Shown piece after piece: positions 17,313-26,914 of a DNA stretch of 37,201 nucleotides. Source of the stretch: Clostridium acetireducens DSM 10703 (GTDB lineage Bacteria > Bacillota > Clostridia > Clostridiales > Clostridiaceae); the NCBI RefSeq assembly GCF_001758365.1, contig NZ_LZFO01000028.1, forward strand, positions 1 through 37,201, read 5' to 3'. Each line of letters begins with the position of its first letter. The first letter of the stretch is position 1. A program made the translations under genes and the position numbers. The notes under the pieces are model-generated. The model did not search any database. It was not told the DNA's origin and saw only the letters and a list, made by a program, of their open reading frames with translations.

Positions 17313-17900
17313 ATGTTAAATAAATTGATTATAGATAGCTCTTCTAGAGATTCTACATTTATATTAAGAGATGCTATATGTAACGAAATAATGCCAATTA
17401 TTAAAAAAAATAGACCTATAGTAATACTATGTATAGGAACTGATAGATCTACTGGTGATAGTTTAGGTCCTTTAGTGGGACATAAATTAACTTTTTTAGC
17501 AAGAGATAAAATATATATTTATGGAAATCTAGATATTCCTATACACGCTAAAAATTTAAAAAAAACATTAACTGATATTAAAAAAAATTTTAAAAATCCA
17601 TACATAGTAGCTGTAGATGCTTGTCTAGGTAGTATACAAAATATAGGAAATATAATTATAGAATCTAAACCTTTATCACCAGGTTCAGCATTAAAAAAGA
17701 ATTTACCTAAAGTTGGAGACTTAAGCATTACTGGTATTGTTAATTTATCTGGTACATTAGAATTCATGATTTTGCAAAATACAAGATTAAACACTGTAAT
17801 GAAATTAGCAGATGTAATATCTAATGGCATATATCATTCCATTTTAAAAACAATAGGTGGTAAAAGAAAAAACTCCCTTGTTAAAACAAAAATAATGTAA
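17313..17900 (+). CDS. yyaC: Spore protease YyaC
   Basis: A 195-residue protein of the spore-associated YyaC family, related to the hydrogenase-maturation endopeptidases. Key segments are ILCIGTDRSTGDSLGPLVG near residue 44-62, with the conserved Asp residues, and VAVDACLGS near 107. B. subtilis yyaC sits in the same neighbourhood next to soj-spo0J. Endopeptidase activity is predicted from family; its target is unknown to me. AAAAGGAGG precedes the ATG. Its presence implies that the organism sporulates. It converges on the DUF4446 gene across a strong hairpin. Confidence 0.9.
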   Translation: MLNKLIIDSSSRDSTFILRDAICNEIMPIIKKNRPIVILCIGTDRSTGDSLGPLVGHKLTFLARDKIYIYGNLDIPIHAKNLKKTLTDIKKNFKNPYIVAVDACLGSIQNIGNIIIESKPLSPGSALKKNLPKVGDLSITGIVNLSGTLEFMILQNTRLNTVMKLADVISNGIYHSILKTIGGKRKNSLVKTKIM

Positions 17901-17973
17901 TATATTAAAATAAATTATTTTAATTTTATTATAAAATAACTTTAAAAATATTTTTTAGTCTCCTTATATTTAC

Positions 17974-18016
17974 AATAAGGTTCTACTTTTATAGACTATA
18001 AAAGTAGAACCTTATT
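17974..18016. terminator. Bidirectional terminator between yyaC and the DUF4446 gene
   Basis: A 43-base element with arms 17974-17994 and 17996-18016, outer sequence AATAAGGTTCTACTTTT and its complement, and a small A-T-rich loop. It lies in the gap between converging genes, 74 bp after yyaC and six bases after the DUF4446 stop on the minus strand. The U tracts are modest on both sides. Confidence 0.75.
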
Positions 18017-18022
18017 AAACTT

Positions 18023-18526
18023 TTATGCAGGTTTATGCATTGCTTTATCTAAAGCCTCTTTTTCTTCATTGGACAAATCATATCTAGAAATACCATTATC
18101 TATAGGTTTTGCATAAGTCATACTTTCTTCTCTTCCATAAATACTAGTAATAATTATTCCATTGTTATTTTCATCTAAAAAAGCTATTGAAAAACTCAAA
18201 TCACTTCCTATATCTTCAAAAGCTTTATACCTAACTATAGAATACTTTTGAATGCAACTACTTAGTTTTATATTTAATTTATTGTATATATTTTTAATAC
18301 TATCTGTTTCTTCCTTCATATCATTTATTTTATTCATATAATCTAAAATTAGTTCTTCTAAATTTTTGCTATTAGTTCCTTTCATTAATTTTTTGTATTT
18401 ATTTTCTAACCTATTTAAAGCCTTAATATTTATAATTACTAAAATTAATAATATAATAAATAATACTAATAAGGCTATTACTATGTATACTTGAAAACTA
18501 CCTAGTATATTTAAAATACTTCCCAT
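18023..18526 (-). CDS. DUF4446 single-pass membrane protein
   Basis: A 167-residue protein beginning MGSILNILGSFQVYIVIALL. One transmembrane helix spans about residues 10-37. A coiled-coil-like segment follows (about 45-100), then a conserved C-terminal part reading VRYKAFEDIGSDLSFSIAFLDENNNGI and ending DLSNEEKEALDKAM. This is the DUF4446 family found directly after parB in clostridia; no function is known. The ATG at 18526 has AGGAG eight bases upstream, so the six-codon upstream extension is rejected. It probably shares the parA-parB transcript (35 bp from parB). A role near the segregation machinery at the membrane is speculation. Confidence 0.83.
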   Translation of the reverse strand: MGSILNILGSFQVYIVIALLVLFIILLILVIINIKALNRLENKYKKLMKGTNSKNLEELILDYMNKINDMKEETDSIKNIYNKLNIKLSSCIQKYSIVRYKAFEDIGSDLSFSIAFLDENNNGIIITSIYGREESMTYAKPIDNGISRYDLSNEEKEALDKAMHKPA

Positions 18527-18561
18527 TACTATTACTCCTTTCATTTTCTATAAATTATTTA

Positions 18562-19431
18562 TTAGTAAATATTTAATATATCTAAAATTCTCTGAAGATC
18601 CTCTTGTGAATAGTATTCTATTTCTATTTTACCCTTATTTTTTTTATCTTTTAAAAATACTTTTGTACCTAGTAAGTTTTCTAATTTATTTTTTATTTCA
18701 TTATAAAATATATTATCTTCAGTTATTCTATCATTTTTATTACTTTTTTTATATAAATTTTTAATAAGCTTTTCAGTATCTCTTACACTGAGAGATTTCT
18801 CTATAATAAGTTTACAAATTTCACATTGTAATTTTTTATCTTCAATTGATAAAAGTGCTCTTGCATGTCCTTCAGTTATACTACCTTCCATTAAATAATT
18901 CTGTAATTTTTCGTCTAATTTTAACAACCTTATTTTATTTGTTATTGATGTTCTAGATTTAGATATCTTTTGAGCTAAAATATCTTGAGTTAAATTAAAA
19001 TCTTCTATTAATTTTTTATATGCACTAGCTTCTTCTATTGGATTTAAATCTTCTCTTTGTATATTTTCTATTAAAGATACTTCTACTATTTCTCTATCTG
19101 ATAAATCCATAATTATTGCAGGTATTTCTTTTATTCCTGCTAATTTAGCTGCTCTCCACCTTCTTTCTCCTGCAATTATAGTATATGTTTTATTCTTTTT
19201 ATTTTTATTCAATACTAAAGGCTGTATTACTCCATGTTCTTTTATAGATTGTGATAATTCCAGTATTTTTTCCTTATTAAAAATTTTTCTAGGCTGATCT
19301 TCATTAGCACTTATTAAGTCTACTGATATATTATATACATTTTTTTCTTCAGAATATTCTTCATTTATCATATTAGAATCTGGTATAAGAGCACTTAATC
19401 CTTTTCCCAAGCCATATTTTTTTTTACTCAA
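18562..19431 (-). CDS. parB: Chromosome-partitioning protein ParB (Spo0J)
   Basis: A 289-residue CTP-dependent DNA clamp that loads at parS and organises the origin for segregation. The basic N-terminus KYGLGKGLSALIP is the ParA-stimulating peptide. The CTP-binding motif GERRWR is at 88-93, the HTH region TQDILAQKISKSRTSITNKI at about 153-172, and a C-terminal dimer domain ends the protein. The TTG start has AAGGAGTG upstream. The parA stop lies six bases before this start. Perfect parS sites stand upstream of parA. It is distinguished from the second ParB-like protein by its N-terminal peptide. Confidence 0.95.
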   Translation of the reverse strand: MSKKKYGLGKGLSALIPDSNMINEEYSEEKNVYNISVDLISANEDQPRKIFNKEKILELSQSIKEHGVIQPLVLNKNKKNKTYTIIAGERRWRAAKLAGIKEIPAIIMDLSDREIVEVSLIENIQREDLNPIEEASAYKKLIEDFNLTQDILAQKISKSRTSITNKIRLLKLDEKLQNYLMEGSITEGHARALLSIEDKKLQCEICKLIIEKSLSVRDTEKLIKNLYKKSNKNDRITEDNIFYNEIKNKLENLLGTKVFLKDKKNKGKIEIEYYSQEDLQRILDILNIY

Positions 19432-19437
19432 TTAAAT

Positions 19438-20205
19438 TCACTCCTTTTGTCTTTTTAAAAACTCTTTTGAAAGCTCTAAATAATATTTTGCACCTTTACA
19501 TTTATCATCATATAAAGCTATAGGTAATCCAAAGCTTGGTGCTTCTGCTAATCTTATATTCCTAGGTATAGTAGTGTTATATACCTTATCTTTAAAATAT
19601 TTTTTAATTTCATCTTTGACTTGGCTAGAAAGATTAGTTCTTCCATCATACATGCTCATTATAACTCCTTCTACTTTAATGCTTTTATTAAGTGATTTTT
19701 TTACTAAATTTATAGTATTTAAAAGTTGTCCAACACCTTCTAAAGCATAAAATTCACATTGTATTGGTATAATAACACTATTACAAGCTGTAAGGGCATT
19801 TATTGTAAGAAATCCTAAAGAAGGTGGACAATCTATAAATATAAAATCAAATTCATTATTTAAATCAGCTATTCTTTTTTTTAATATTAATTCTCTATTT
19901 TCCTCATTAATAAGTTCTACTTCTGCTCCTGCCAATTCTATTTTTGAAGGAACAATATAAAGATTATTTATTAATTCAGATTCTTTCATTGCATCATTTA
20001 AATTTATATCACTTGTTAATACATTATATATTGATTTATTTACTTTATTTTTATCTATGCCAAAACCACTAGTTGTATTACCTTGAGGATCTATATCTAT
20101 TGTCAATACTTTATATCCATTTAAAGCTAAGTAAGTACATAAATTTATATTTGTAGTAGTTTTACCTACGCCTCCCTTTTGATTGAAAATACATATAACC
20201 TTCAT
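19438..20205 (-). CDS. parA: Chromosome-partitioning ATPase ParA (Soj)
   Basis: A 255-residue Walker-type ATPase that acts with ParB in origin segregation and, in B. subtilis, modulates DnaA. The deviant Walker A motif KGGVGKTT is at 10-17, DIDPQGNTT near 39 and FIDCPPSLG near 125. There is no N-terminal HTH, as expected of chromosomal type Ia/Soj proteins. GGTGGG lies before the ATG. The 217-bp gap upstream has the two parS sites, so ParB or Noc binding could influence its promoter; no convincing -35/-10 pair is seen there. Confidence 0.95.
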   Translation of the reverse strand: MKVICIFNQKGGVGKTTTNINLCTYLALNGYKVLTIDIDPQGNTTSGFGIDKNKVNKSIYNVLTSDINLNDAMKESELINNLYIVPSKIELAGAEVELINEENRELILKKRIADLNNEFDFIFIDCPPSLGFLTINALTACNSVIIPIQCEFYALEGVGQLLNTINLVKKSLNKSIKVEGVIMSMYDGRTNLSSQVKDEIKKYFKDKVYNTTIPRNIRLAEAPSFGLPIALYDDKCKGAKYYLELSKEFLKRQKE

Positions 20206-20315
20206 TTCTTACCCACCTTTCATAATTAATTATATATTTTTATTCCAATTATTAAAAGTACTTTATTAAATTTATTATATTAGTTATAATTATACAAAAA
20301 ATAAAACTATAAAAA

Positions 20316-20331
20316 TGTTTCACGTGAAACA
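20316..20331. other. parS site 1
   Basis: Exact TGTTTCACGTGAAACA, the Firmicute parS consensus bound by ParB/Spo0J. The flanking bases extend it to a perfect 20-bp palindrome (20314-20333). It lies 111 bp before the parA start, about 7 kb from the origin. Confidence 0.95.
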
Positions 20332-20394
20332 TTAGTGTTTATATACTGTAAAATAAATAAAACTCTATGCATCTGTATATAGTTTTTATAATAC

Positions 20395-20428
20395 AAATAG
20401 CAATGTTTCACGTGAAACATTGCTATTT
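20395..20428. repeat. 34-bp perfect palindrome overlapping the noc stop codon
   Basis: Arms AAATAGCAATGTTTCAC (20395-20411) and GTGAAACATTGCTATTT (20412-20428) are exact complements and enclose parS site 2. The right arm includes the noc stop codon (20423-20425). In RNA it would be a strong stem. On the minus strand the following tract is short (TTTGTATTATA), on the plus strand it is TTTTTT, so terminator function in the noc direction is possible but not assured. Confidence 0.8.
20404..20419. other. parS site 2
   Basis: A second exact TGTTTCACGTGAAACA, 88 bp (start to start) from the first and only four bases beyond the noc coding end. It is embedded in a longer palindrome. Confidence 0.95.
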
Positions 20429-21202
20429 TTTAGGTATGGTTATAGTAATTTTTATACTTTCATTTAAATCTTTAGAAGAATACTTTGCATCTATACCGTA
20501 TTTTTGAAATACTTGCTTTACAGTATTAATATATACTCTAGGACTAAAAATTCCTTTAATAGCTTTTTTACCATCAGGAGCTAATTTAATACCTGCTAAT
20601 TTTAATAGTTCCTTATCAATTAATTCCTCTGTCTTTTTTACATTTAGTGATTTTTTTATAACTTCTTTTAATACTTTTTTTTGAGTAGATTTATCTGGTA
20701 ATTTAAGCAATGCCCTAGAATGTCTTTCTGTAAGCTTATTAACTAAAATTACTTTTCTTAATTCATCATCTAATTTTAATAATCTTATTTTATTTGCTAT
20801 AGTAGACTGTTTTTTTCCTATAATTTTTGATAATTGTTCTTGTGTATAAGAATGTTTATTTATAAGATTATAGTATGCTTCTGCTTCTTCAAAAAAGTTT
20901 AAATCTACTCTCTGTAAATTTTCAAGTAATGCTATTGCCGCTGAATCCTTATCATCAATATCTATAACAATAGCTGGTACTTTAGATAACCCTATTTTTT
21001 TAGCAGCTCTATATCTTCTTTCTCCTGCTACTATTTCATACTTTTCTTCTGTTATCTTTCTTACAGATAAAGGTTGAATTATTCCATATATTTTAATAGA
21101 CTCTGCTAATTCGTCAATAGAATTTTCATCAAAATGCTTTCTAGGCTGATATACATTAGGCACAATATTATCTACCGATATATAATTAATAGTTTTTCCC
21201 AT
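20423..21202 (-). CDS. noc: ParB paralogue, Noc-like nucleoid occlusion protein
   Basis: A 259-residue ParB/Noc-family protein, placed between rsmG and parA as noc is in B. subtilis. The CTPase motif GERRYR is at 60-65, the HTH region TQEQLSKIIGKKQSTIANKI at about 123-142, and a basic C-terminus ends ITIPKK. It lacks the ParB N-terminal GLGKGL peptide, and it also lacks the amphipathic N-terminal helix of B. subtilis Noc: the chain begins MGKTINYISVDNIVPNVYQPRK, straight into the ParB domain (shown here in full only to mark the start; 22 residues, read as MGKTINYISV then DNIVPNVYQP). AAAGGG precedes the ATG at 21202; an upstream ATG at 21238 adds 12 residues. Function as Noc is by position. 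Confidence 0.82.
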   Translation of the reverse strand: MGKTINYISVDNIVPNVYQPRKHFDENSIDELAESIKIYGIIQPLSVRKITEEKYEIVAGERRYRAAKKIGLSKVPAIVIDIDDKDSAAIALLENLQRVDLNFFEEAEAYYNLINKHSYTQEQLSKIIGKKQSTIANKIRLLKLDDELRKVILVNKLTERHSRALLKLPDKSTQKKVLKEVIKKSLNVKKTEELIDKELLKLAGIKLAPDGKKAIKGIFSPRVYINTVKQVFQKYGIDAKYSSKDLNESIKITITIPKK

Positions 21203-21299
21203 AACACCCATCCCTTTATAATTTCCTACTATTAACATTTCTTTATTTCCCCAATAAATCCTTCTTTTTAATGAAATTTTTACTTATTTATTTTAAATA

Positions 21300-22019
21300 T
21301 TACTTTAAAGGTCTTTTTACTGCAACTCCTGCTTTTCTAGGATATTGTTTAGGAGTTTCTTTAACTTTTTTTACTATAATTAAATTGTGCTTTAAATCAG
21401 TTGACTCTATATCAACATTTATTATATCTTCAACTTTTCCACCTAATATTTTTATAGCATTTTTTGCATCTTTTAACTCTTTTTCTATAGAAGGACCTTT
21501 CATAGCAATAAAATATCCTCCTTTTTTTACAAATGGAATACACCATTCACTTAATACTGTCATATTTGCTACAGCTCTAGACACTGCAAAATCGTATTTT
21601 TCTCTATGATTTTTATCCTTTCCATAATCCTCTGATCTACCATGAAAAGCTGATGTTTTTTCTAATTGTAATTCTTTTATTACCTCTTCCAAAAATTTTA
21701 TTCTTTTATTTAAAGAATCTAATAAATCTATATTTATATTAGGCTCTATAATTTTAATAGGAATACCTGGGAACCCAGCTCCTGTTCCTATATCAATTAC
21801 ACTTTGTGCTTTTTTAAGAGGTAAAAATTCAAATACTTTAATACAATCTATAAAATGCTTTTTTATTATGTCTTCATCTTCTGTTATTGCTGTTAAATTT
21901 ACTTTTTCATTCCATTCTTTTATTAAATTTTTATATGAAATAAATTTATTATATTTCTTTTCATCAAAATTAATACCCTCATTTTGACAGGCTCTATTCA
22001 TAATATCAAAATATTCCAT
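21300..22019 (-). CDS. rsmG: 16S rRNA (guanine-N7) methyltransferase RsmG
   Basis: A 239-residue SAM-dependent enzyme that methylates N7 of the 530-loop guanine (G527 in E. coli) of 16S rRNA; loss gives low-level streptomycin resistance in several bacteria. The SAM loop [15 protein letters not shown] has its core at 78-85, and [13 protein letters not shown] and FIAMKG follow. The N-terminal helix region NEKVNLTAI is typical. GAGGAAT precedes the ATG. mnmG ends two bases before, with its stop near the rsmG Shine-Dalgarno, giving likely coupled translation. Confidence 0.95.
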   Translation of the reverse strand: MEYFDIMNRACQNEGINFDEKKYNKFISYKNLIKEWNEKVNLTAITEDEDIIKKHFIDCIKVFEFLPLKKAQSVIDIGTGAGFPGIPIKIIEPNINIDLLDSLNKRIKFLEEVIKELQLEKTSAFHGRSEDYGKDKNHREKYDFAVSRAVANMTVLSEWCIPFVKKGGYFIAMKGPSIEKELKDAKNAIKILGGKVEDIINVDIESTDLKHNLIIVKKVKETPKQYPRKAGVAVKRPLK

Positions 22020-22021
22020 AA

Positions 22022-23917
22022 TTATTCCTCACTATTAACATTATTTTTTCTAATTTTGTGTTCTAAATAAATTAATAATACAGATATATCTGCAGGAGAT
22101 ACACCAGATATTCTAGATGCTTGGGCTATATTTATAGGTCTTACATTGTTTAATTTTTGTATTGCTTCTATTCTTAATCCTTTTACATCATTATAATCTA
22201 TATTTTCTGGAATAATTTTATTTTCAAATTTTTTGAACTGCTTAACTTGCTCTAATTGTTTATTAATATATCCTTCATACTTTGAAATAATATTTACTTC
22301 TTCTTTTACATCTTCAGGTAATTCAAGTCTTTCTTTATCTAAAGGTGATAATTTAAAATAATCTAACTCCGGTCTTTTTATCAATTCATATAAAGATATA
22401 GGCTTCTTTAATTCTGTAGAATTTAAACTCTTTAAAAATTCATTTATTTCTTTTTTACCTGTAATTTGAATATTTTTAAGTCTATTTACTTCATTAAAAA
22501 TATCATTCTTTCTTTTTAAAAACTTATTATATCTATCTTCTGTTACAAGACCTGCTTTATATCCTTTTTCAGTTAATCTAATATCTGCATTATCTTGTCT
22601 TAAAAGCAATCTATATTCTGAACGTGATGTCATCATTCTATAAGGTTCATTAGTTCCTTTAGTAACTAAATCATCTATTAATACGCCTATATAAGCTTCA
22701 GATCTACTTAATATAAGAGGTTCTTTATTTTTTATTTTTAAACATGCATTTATTCCTGCCATCAAACCTTGTGCTGCCGCCTCTTCATAGCCTGAACTTC
22801 CATTAAATTGACCTGCTCCAAAAAGTCCATCTATATCTCTAAATTCCAAACTTAACCTTAATTGTTGAGGATCTATACAATCATATTCAATAGCATAAGC
22901 ACTTCTTAAAATTTCTACATTTTCAAGACCTATTACTGTTTTATACATTTTTATTTGTACATCCTCTGGAAGTGAACTAGACATTCCAGCAACATACATT
23001 TCATCAGTATTTTCTCCTTCTGGTTCAATAAATATTTGATGTTGAACTTTATCTGGAAATTTCATTACTTTATCTTCTATAGAAGGACAATATCTAGGAC
23101 CTATTCCTTTAATGGAACCATTATACATTGGAGATTTATCTATATTTTTTCTTATTATTTTTCGAGTTTCATCTGTAGTATAAGTTAAATAACAAGATAC
23201 TTGTTCTCTTGATAATTCTCCTGTCATAAAGGAAAATGGAACTATATTTTTATCTCCTGGTTGTTCAATCATCTTATTAAAATTAACACTTCTTTTATTT
23301 ACTCTTGCTGGTGTTCCTGTTTTAAATCTTTTAAGTTTTACTCCTATTTCAATTAAACTATTTGAAAGTTCATTTGCAGGAAACAATCCACTAGGTCCAC
23401 TACTATAATCAACATCACCTATTATTACTCTTCCCTTTAAATAAGTTCCTGTAGCAATAATTATACATTTAGCAGAATAATATGCTCCATTTTTAGTAGT
23501 TACACCTTTTACTTTTCCATATTCAACATCTATGCCTATAACTTCTATTTGTTTTAAAGTCAAATTATCTTGAGTTTCCAAAACATGTTTCATTCTTTCA
23601 GAGTATCTTTTTTTATCTGCTTGAGCTCTTAATGAATGTACTGCAGGTCCTTTAGATGTATTTAACATTCTAGATTGTATAAATGTATTGTCTATATTAA
23701 TACCAATTTCTCCACCTAAAGCATCTATTTCTCTTACTAAATGTCCTTTTGCAGTTCCTCCTATATTAGGATTACAAGGCATAAGTGCTATACTGTCTAA
23801 ATTAATAGTGCAAATTAAAGTTTTACATCCCATTCTAGCTGATGCAAGAGCTGCTTCACAACCAGCATGCCCTGCACCTATAACTATAACATCAAAATCT
23901 CCTCCATTGTAATTCAT
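22022..23917 (-). CDS. mnmG: tRNA uridine-34 carboxymethylaminomethyl modification enzyme MnmG (GidA)
   Basis: A 631-residue FAD enzyme that works with MnmE to install cmnm5 groups on U34 of certain tRNAs. The FAD loop [18 protein letters not shown] is near residue 14-31, [20 protein letters not shown] near 47, and the C-terminal MnmE-binding helices end in [18 protein letters not shown]. Full length for the long bacterial form. The frame opens at a GTG (23926), but AGGTGA then ATG at 23917 is better placed. mnmE ends nine bases before this start. It is the middle gene of mnmE-mnmG-rsmG. Confidence 0.96.
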   Translation of the reverse strand: MNYNGGDFDVIVIGAGHAGCEAALASARMGCKTLICTINLDSIALMPCNPNIGGTAKGHLVREIDALGGEIGINIDNTFIQSRMLNTSKGPAVHSLRAQADKKRYSERMKHVLETQDNLTLKQIEVIGIDVEYGKVKGVTTKNGAYYSAKCIIIATGTYLKGRVIIGDVDYSSGPSGLFPANELSNSLIEIGVKLKRFKTGTPARVNKRSVNFNKMIEQPGDKNIVPFSFMTGELSREQVSCYLTYTTDETRKIIRKNIDKSPMYNGSIKGIGPRYCPSIEDKVMKFPDKVQHQIFIEPEGENTDEMYVAGMSSSLPEDVQIKMYKTVIGLENVEILRSAYAIEYDCIDPQQLRLSLEFRDIDGLFGAGQFNGSSGYEEAAAQGLMAGINACLKIKNKEPLILSRSEAYIGVLIDDLVTKGTNEPYRMMTSRSEYRLLLRQDNADIRLTEKGYKAGLVTEDRYNKFLKRKNDIFNEVNRLKNIQITGKKEINEFLKSLNSTELKKPISLYELIKRPELDYFKLSPLDKERLELPEDVKEEVNIISKYEGYINKQLEQVKQFKKFENKIIPENIDYNDVKGLRIEAIQKLNNVRPINIAQASRISGVSPADISVLLIYLEHKIRKNNVNSEE

Positions 23918-23926
23918 ATATTTCAC

Positions 23927-25306
23927 CTACTTTCCTAAACAAAATTCTGAAAATATTTTGTCTATAATATCTTCTTCTAAAGTTTCACCAGTTATTTCTC
24001 CAAGACTAAGCCATGCATTTCTAATATCTATAGAAGCTAAATCTACCGCTAAAGTATTTTTAAGACTATCTAATGCTGCATCACAACTAGATTTAGCTTT
24101 AATTAATGCATTTTTATGTCTTGCATTTGTTACTATAATATCTTTTCCTTTTATTTCACCTTTAAAAAATAAATTCTTTATAGAAGATTTAATTTTATCT
24201 AATCCAATACCTTCTTTTACAGATGTTTTAAATACATAACTTGTATCAAAACTCTTTATATCTTCAATACTTATTTTATCATTTAAATCACATTTATTTA
24301 ATAGAATTATAGATTTTTTATCCTTTATAAAATTAATAATTTCTATATCTTCTTCATCTAATTTCCTGCTTACATCCAACATTAATATTACCAAGTCTGC
24401 TTCCTTAATCTTTTCTTTAGACTTTTTAACTCCGATTTTTTCCACTAAATCCTCTGTTTCCCTAATTCCTGCAGTATCTACTACTTTTATTGGTATTCCT
24501 TCTATATTTATAAATTCTTCTATTACATCTCTAGTAGTACCAGGAACATCAGTAACTATTGCTCTATTTTCACTAACTAACTCATTTAAAAGGGAGGATT
24601 TTCCTACATTAGGCTTACCTACTATTACTACATTTAATCCTTCTCTTATTATTTTCCCTTCATCTGCATTACTTAAAATATTTTTCATTTCATCTATTAT
24701 ATCTTCTAACTTATTACTAACTTTTTCTGCTGTCATTTCTTCTAAATCTTCTTCTGGATAATCTACTGTAGCTTCTATATGTGCAATAAGTTCTAATAAT
24801 TTATTTCTAATTAAATTTATCTTTTTTGAAAGTTTTCCCTCACTTTGCTGTACAGCTGACTTCATAGCTATATCTGTTTTAGATCTTATTATATCTATAA
24901 CTGCTTCCGCTTGACTTAAATCTATTCTTCCATTTAAAAAAGCCCTTTTAGTAAATTCTCCTGGTTCTGCTAGTCTAGCACCTGATTTAATAACTTCTTC
25001 TAATATCTTTTTAGTAGCTACAACTCCTCCATGACAGTTAATTTCTACTGTATCTTCAGCAGTAAAACTTCTAGGGGCTTTCATATAACTTACTAAAACT
25101 TCATCTAATATATCTCCTGTTTCTTTTTCTACTATGTGCCCATACCTCATAGTATAAGGTTTTATATCATCTAATTTTCTTCCTTTTTTACCTTTAAATA
25201 TTTCACTAACTATTTTAAGAGCATTATCCCCTGAAAGTCTAACTATAGATATTCCACCTTCACCTAATACTGTAGAAATAGCAACTATAGTATCAAATTC
25301 CTTCAT
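23927..25306 (-). CDS. mnmE: tRNA modification GTPase MnmE (TrmE)
   Basis: A 459-residue GTPase partner of MnmG. The N-terminal tetrahydrofolate-binding domain begins [21 protein letters not shown] helical domain follows, with an inserted G domain: G1 GKPNVGKSS near 229-237, DVPGTTRD near 253, DTAGIRE near 275 and NKCD near 338. The C-terminal CLGK (456-459) supplies the catalytic cysteine. GAGGTG precedes the ATG. Only 54 bp separate it from jag, with a terminator hairpin between. A TATAAT box is present in that gap without a recognisable -35. Confidence 0.97.
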   Translation of the reverse strand: MKEFDTIVAISTVLGEGGISIVRLSGDNALKIVSEIFKGKKGRKLDDIKPYTMRYGHIVEKETGDILDEVLVSYMKAPRSFTAEDTVEINCHGGVVATKKILEEVIKSGARLAEPGEFTKRAFLNGRIDLSQAEAVIDIIRSKTDIAMKSAVQQSEGKLSKKINLIRNKLLELIAHIEATVDYPEEDLEEMTAEKVSNKLEDIIDEMKNILSNADEGKIIREGLNVVIVGKPNVGKSSLLNELVSENRAIVTDVPGTTRDVIEEFINIEGIPIKVVDTAGIRETEDLVEKIGVKKSKEKIKEADLVILMLDVSRKLDEEDIEIINFIKDKKSIILLNKCDLNDKISIEDIKSFDTSYVFKTSVKEGIGLDKIKSSIKNLFFKGEIKGKDIIVTNARHKNALIKAKSSCDAALDSLKNTLAVDLASIDIRNAWLSLGEITGETLEEDIIDKIFSEFCLGK

Positions 25307-25350
25307 TATTTTTCACCTCTACTTTTTTATTTTATATTATAAAATTGAAA

Positions 25351-25372
25351 AAGAAAGCCTTTAGGCTTTCTT
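25351..25372 (-). terminator. Terminator overlapping the end of jag
   Basis: On the minus strand AAGAAAGCC and GGCTTTCTT (arms 25364-25372 and 25351-25359) pair around TAAA, followed by TTTTTC. The loop holds the jag stop codon, so the last coding codons form the left arm. It separates the rpmH-to-jag group from mnmE, at least partly. Confidence 0.72.
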
Positions 25373-25987
25373 CATATCTATTACAACTCTCCTATGAGGT
25401 TCTTCACCTTCACTATACGTCTCCACATATTCATTATTCTGTAATGCAAAATGAATAATTCTTCTTTCATATGGATTCATTGGCTCTAACTTGATAGGCC
25501 TTTTTGTATATTTAACTTTTTCACTTAATTTTTTTGCAAGATTTTTTAATGTTTGTTCCCTCTTAGCCCTATAATTTTCAGCATCAATTATAACTTTTTT
25601 ATATTCCATTTCATGATCTTTATTTATAGCTAAACTAGTAAGATATTGAAGAGCATCTAAAGTTTCTCCTCTATATCCTATAAGTATACCCATATTATCT
25701 CCTATTAATGATATATTTAAAACATTATTTTTTTCTAAAACTTTTACTTCTGCTTCAACTTTCATATTTTTTAGTATATCTTTTATAAAATTACTTGCCT
25801 CACTTACATAATCCTTCTTTAACTTTACATTTATTTTAGCAGGTCTCCCACCTATAAAGTTAAATAATCCTTTACTACCTTCATCTATAACTTGTATATC
25901 TAATTTGTTTTCCTGCACATTTAATTCTTTCAAAGCATTTTCAATAGCATCTTTTACTGTTTTACCTGTAACTTCCATAGACTTCAT
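25361..25987 (-). CDS. jag: RNA-binding protein Jag/KhpB
   Basis: A 208-residue RNA-binding protein with the Jag N-terminal domain (about 3-52, ending GLFNFIGGRPAKI), a KH domain (about 75-150, with IGYRGETLDALQYL) and an R3H domain ending MNPYERRIIHFALQ and GEEPHRRVVI. KhpB acts with KhpA in post-transcriptional control linked to cell division and elongation in streptococci. It follows yidC, as is usual in Firmicutes. The ATG is ten bases after AGGAGG. The C-terminus MKKA and stop lie inside the terminator hairpin. Confidence 0.95.
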   Translation of the reverse strand: MKSMEVTGKTVKDAIENALKELNVQENKLDIQVIDEGSKGLFNFIGGRPAKINVKLKKDYVSEASNFIKDILKNMKVEAEVKVLEKNNVLNISLIGDNMGILIGYRGETLDALQYLTSLAINKDHEMEYKKVIIDAENYRAKREQTLKNLAKKLSEKVKYTKRPIKLEPMNPYERRIIHFALQNNEYVETYSEGEEPHRRVVIDMKKA

Positions 25988-26006
25988 TTATCGCAAGCCT
26001 CCTTTT

Positions 26007-26684
26007 TTATACATTAGCCTGCCTCTTTTCGTATATTTTCTTAAATACTAAAGTTTGACCTATTTGAAATATATTAGTTGTAACCCAATAAAGAACTAAC
26101 GCCGCTTTAAAGTTCCAACTCATAATTACTAAAAAAATAGACATGCCCATATTCATAGTACTTACTTGCTGACTTTGATTACTACTAGAAGGAGGTGACA
26201 TTATAACACCTGTATAATAAGTAGTTAATCCAGACAATATTGGTAATATCCAGGTTGTAAAATCTCTTAAATTTGCTGTACCAGCTAAATCTTTAATCCA
26301 CAAAAAACTAACACCGTTTATACCCTGTAATGTATTAAACACATAATACAAAGCTATAAGTATAGGCCATTGAATTAATAAAGGTAGGCATCCACCTAAA
26401 GGATTAACGCCTTTTTCACGATATAATTTCATTAGTTCTTCTTGAGATTTTTGGGGATCATTTTTATATCTAGCTTGAATTTTTTGGGATTCTGGTTGAA
26501 GTTCATTCATTTTTAATGTTGATTTAGTTTGTTTCGAACTTAAAGGAATAAGTAATATTCTTATTATAGCTGTAACTAAAATTATTGCTACTCCGTAAGA
26601 ATAATTTTTATTCACTATTACAGATGCTACCCCACTGTGTATCAAATTAAAAAATTGAACTAAGGCATCATTTAAGTATTTCAA
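26007..26684 (-). CDS. yidC: Membrane protein insertase YidC/SpoIIIJ
   Basis: A 225-residue insertase that folds and inserts membrane proteins with or without SecYEG. Five hydrophobic segments are visible. The hydrophilic-groove arginine is Arg42 in AIIRILLIPLSSKQTKS, followed by the charged cytoplasmic hairpin (about 55-95) and NPLGGCLPLLIQWPILIALY. There is no N-terminal lipoprotein signal with a lipobox cysteine, unlike B. subtilis SpoIIIJ; this short form is common in clostridia. The start is TTG with AGGAGG eight bases upstream. Only one yidC copy is in this window. Confidence 0.95.
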   Translation of the reverse strand: MKYLNDALVQFFNLIHSGVASVIVNKNYSYGVAIILVTAIIRILLIPLSSKQTKSTLKMNELQPESQKIQARYKNDPQKSQEELMKLYREKGVNPLGGCLPLLIQWPILIALYYVFNTLQGINGVSFLWIKDLAGTANLRDFTTWILPILSGLTTYYTGVIMSPPSSSNQSQQVSTMNMGMSIFLVIMSWNFKAALVLYWVTTNIFQIGQTLVFKKIYEKRQANV

Positions 26685-26704
26685 ATTTATAAACCTCCTA
26701 AAAG

Positions 26705-26914
26705 TTATTTAACAGGATCATATCCTCCTTTATTAAAAGGATGACATCTCATTATCCTTTTTACTGCCATTAAACTTCCTTTAATAGCACCATATTTTCC
26801 TATAGCTTCAAGGGCATACTGTGAACATGTTGGATAAAACCTGCAACAAGGTTTTTTTAATGGTGATATATATTTTCTATAAAATTTAATAACAAAAATT
26901 AAAAAACTCTTCAT
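26705..26914 (-). CDS. yidD: Membrane protein insertion efficiency factor YidD
   Basis: A 69-residue protein beginning [19 protein letters not shown]. It has the conserved [15 protein letters not shown] core and ends [13 protein letters not shown]. It probably helps YidC-dependent insertion. The ATG overlaps the rnpA stop as ATGA, so translation is coupled to rnpA. It forms the tight rpmH-rnpA-yidD-yidC-jag series. Confidence 0.95.
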   Translation of the reverse strand: MKSFLIFVIKFYRKYISPLKKPCCRFYPTCSQYALEAIGKYGAIKGSLMAVKRIMRCHPFNKGGYDPVK

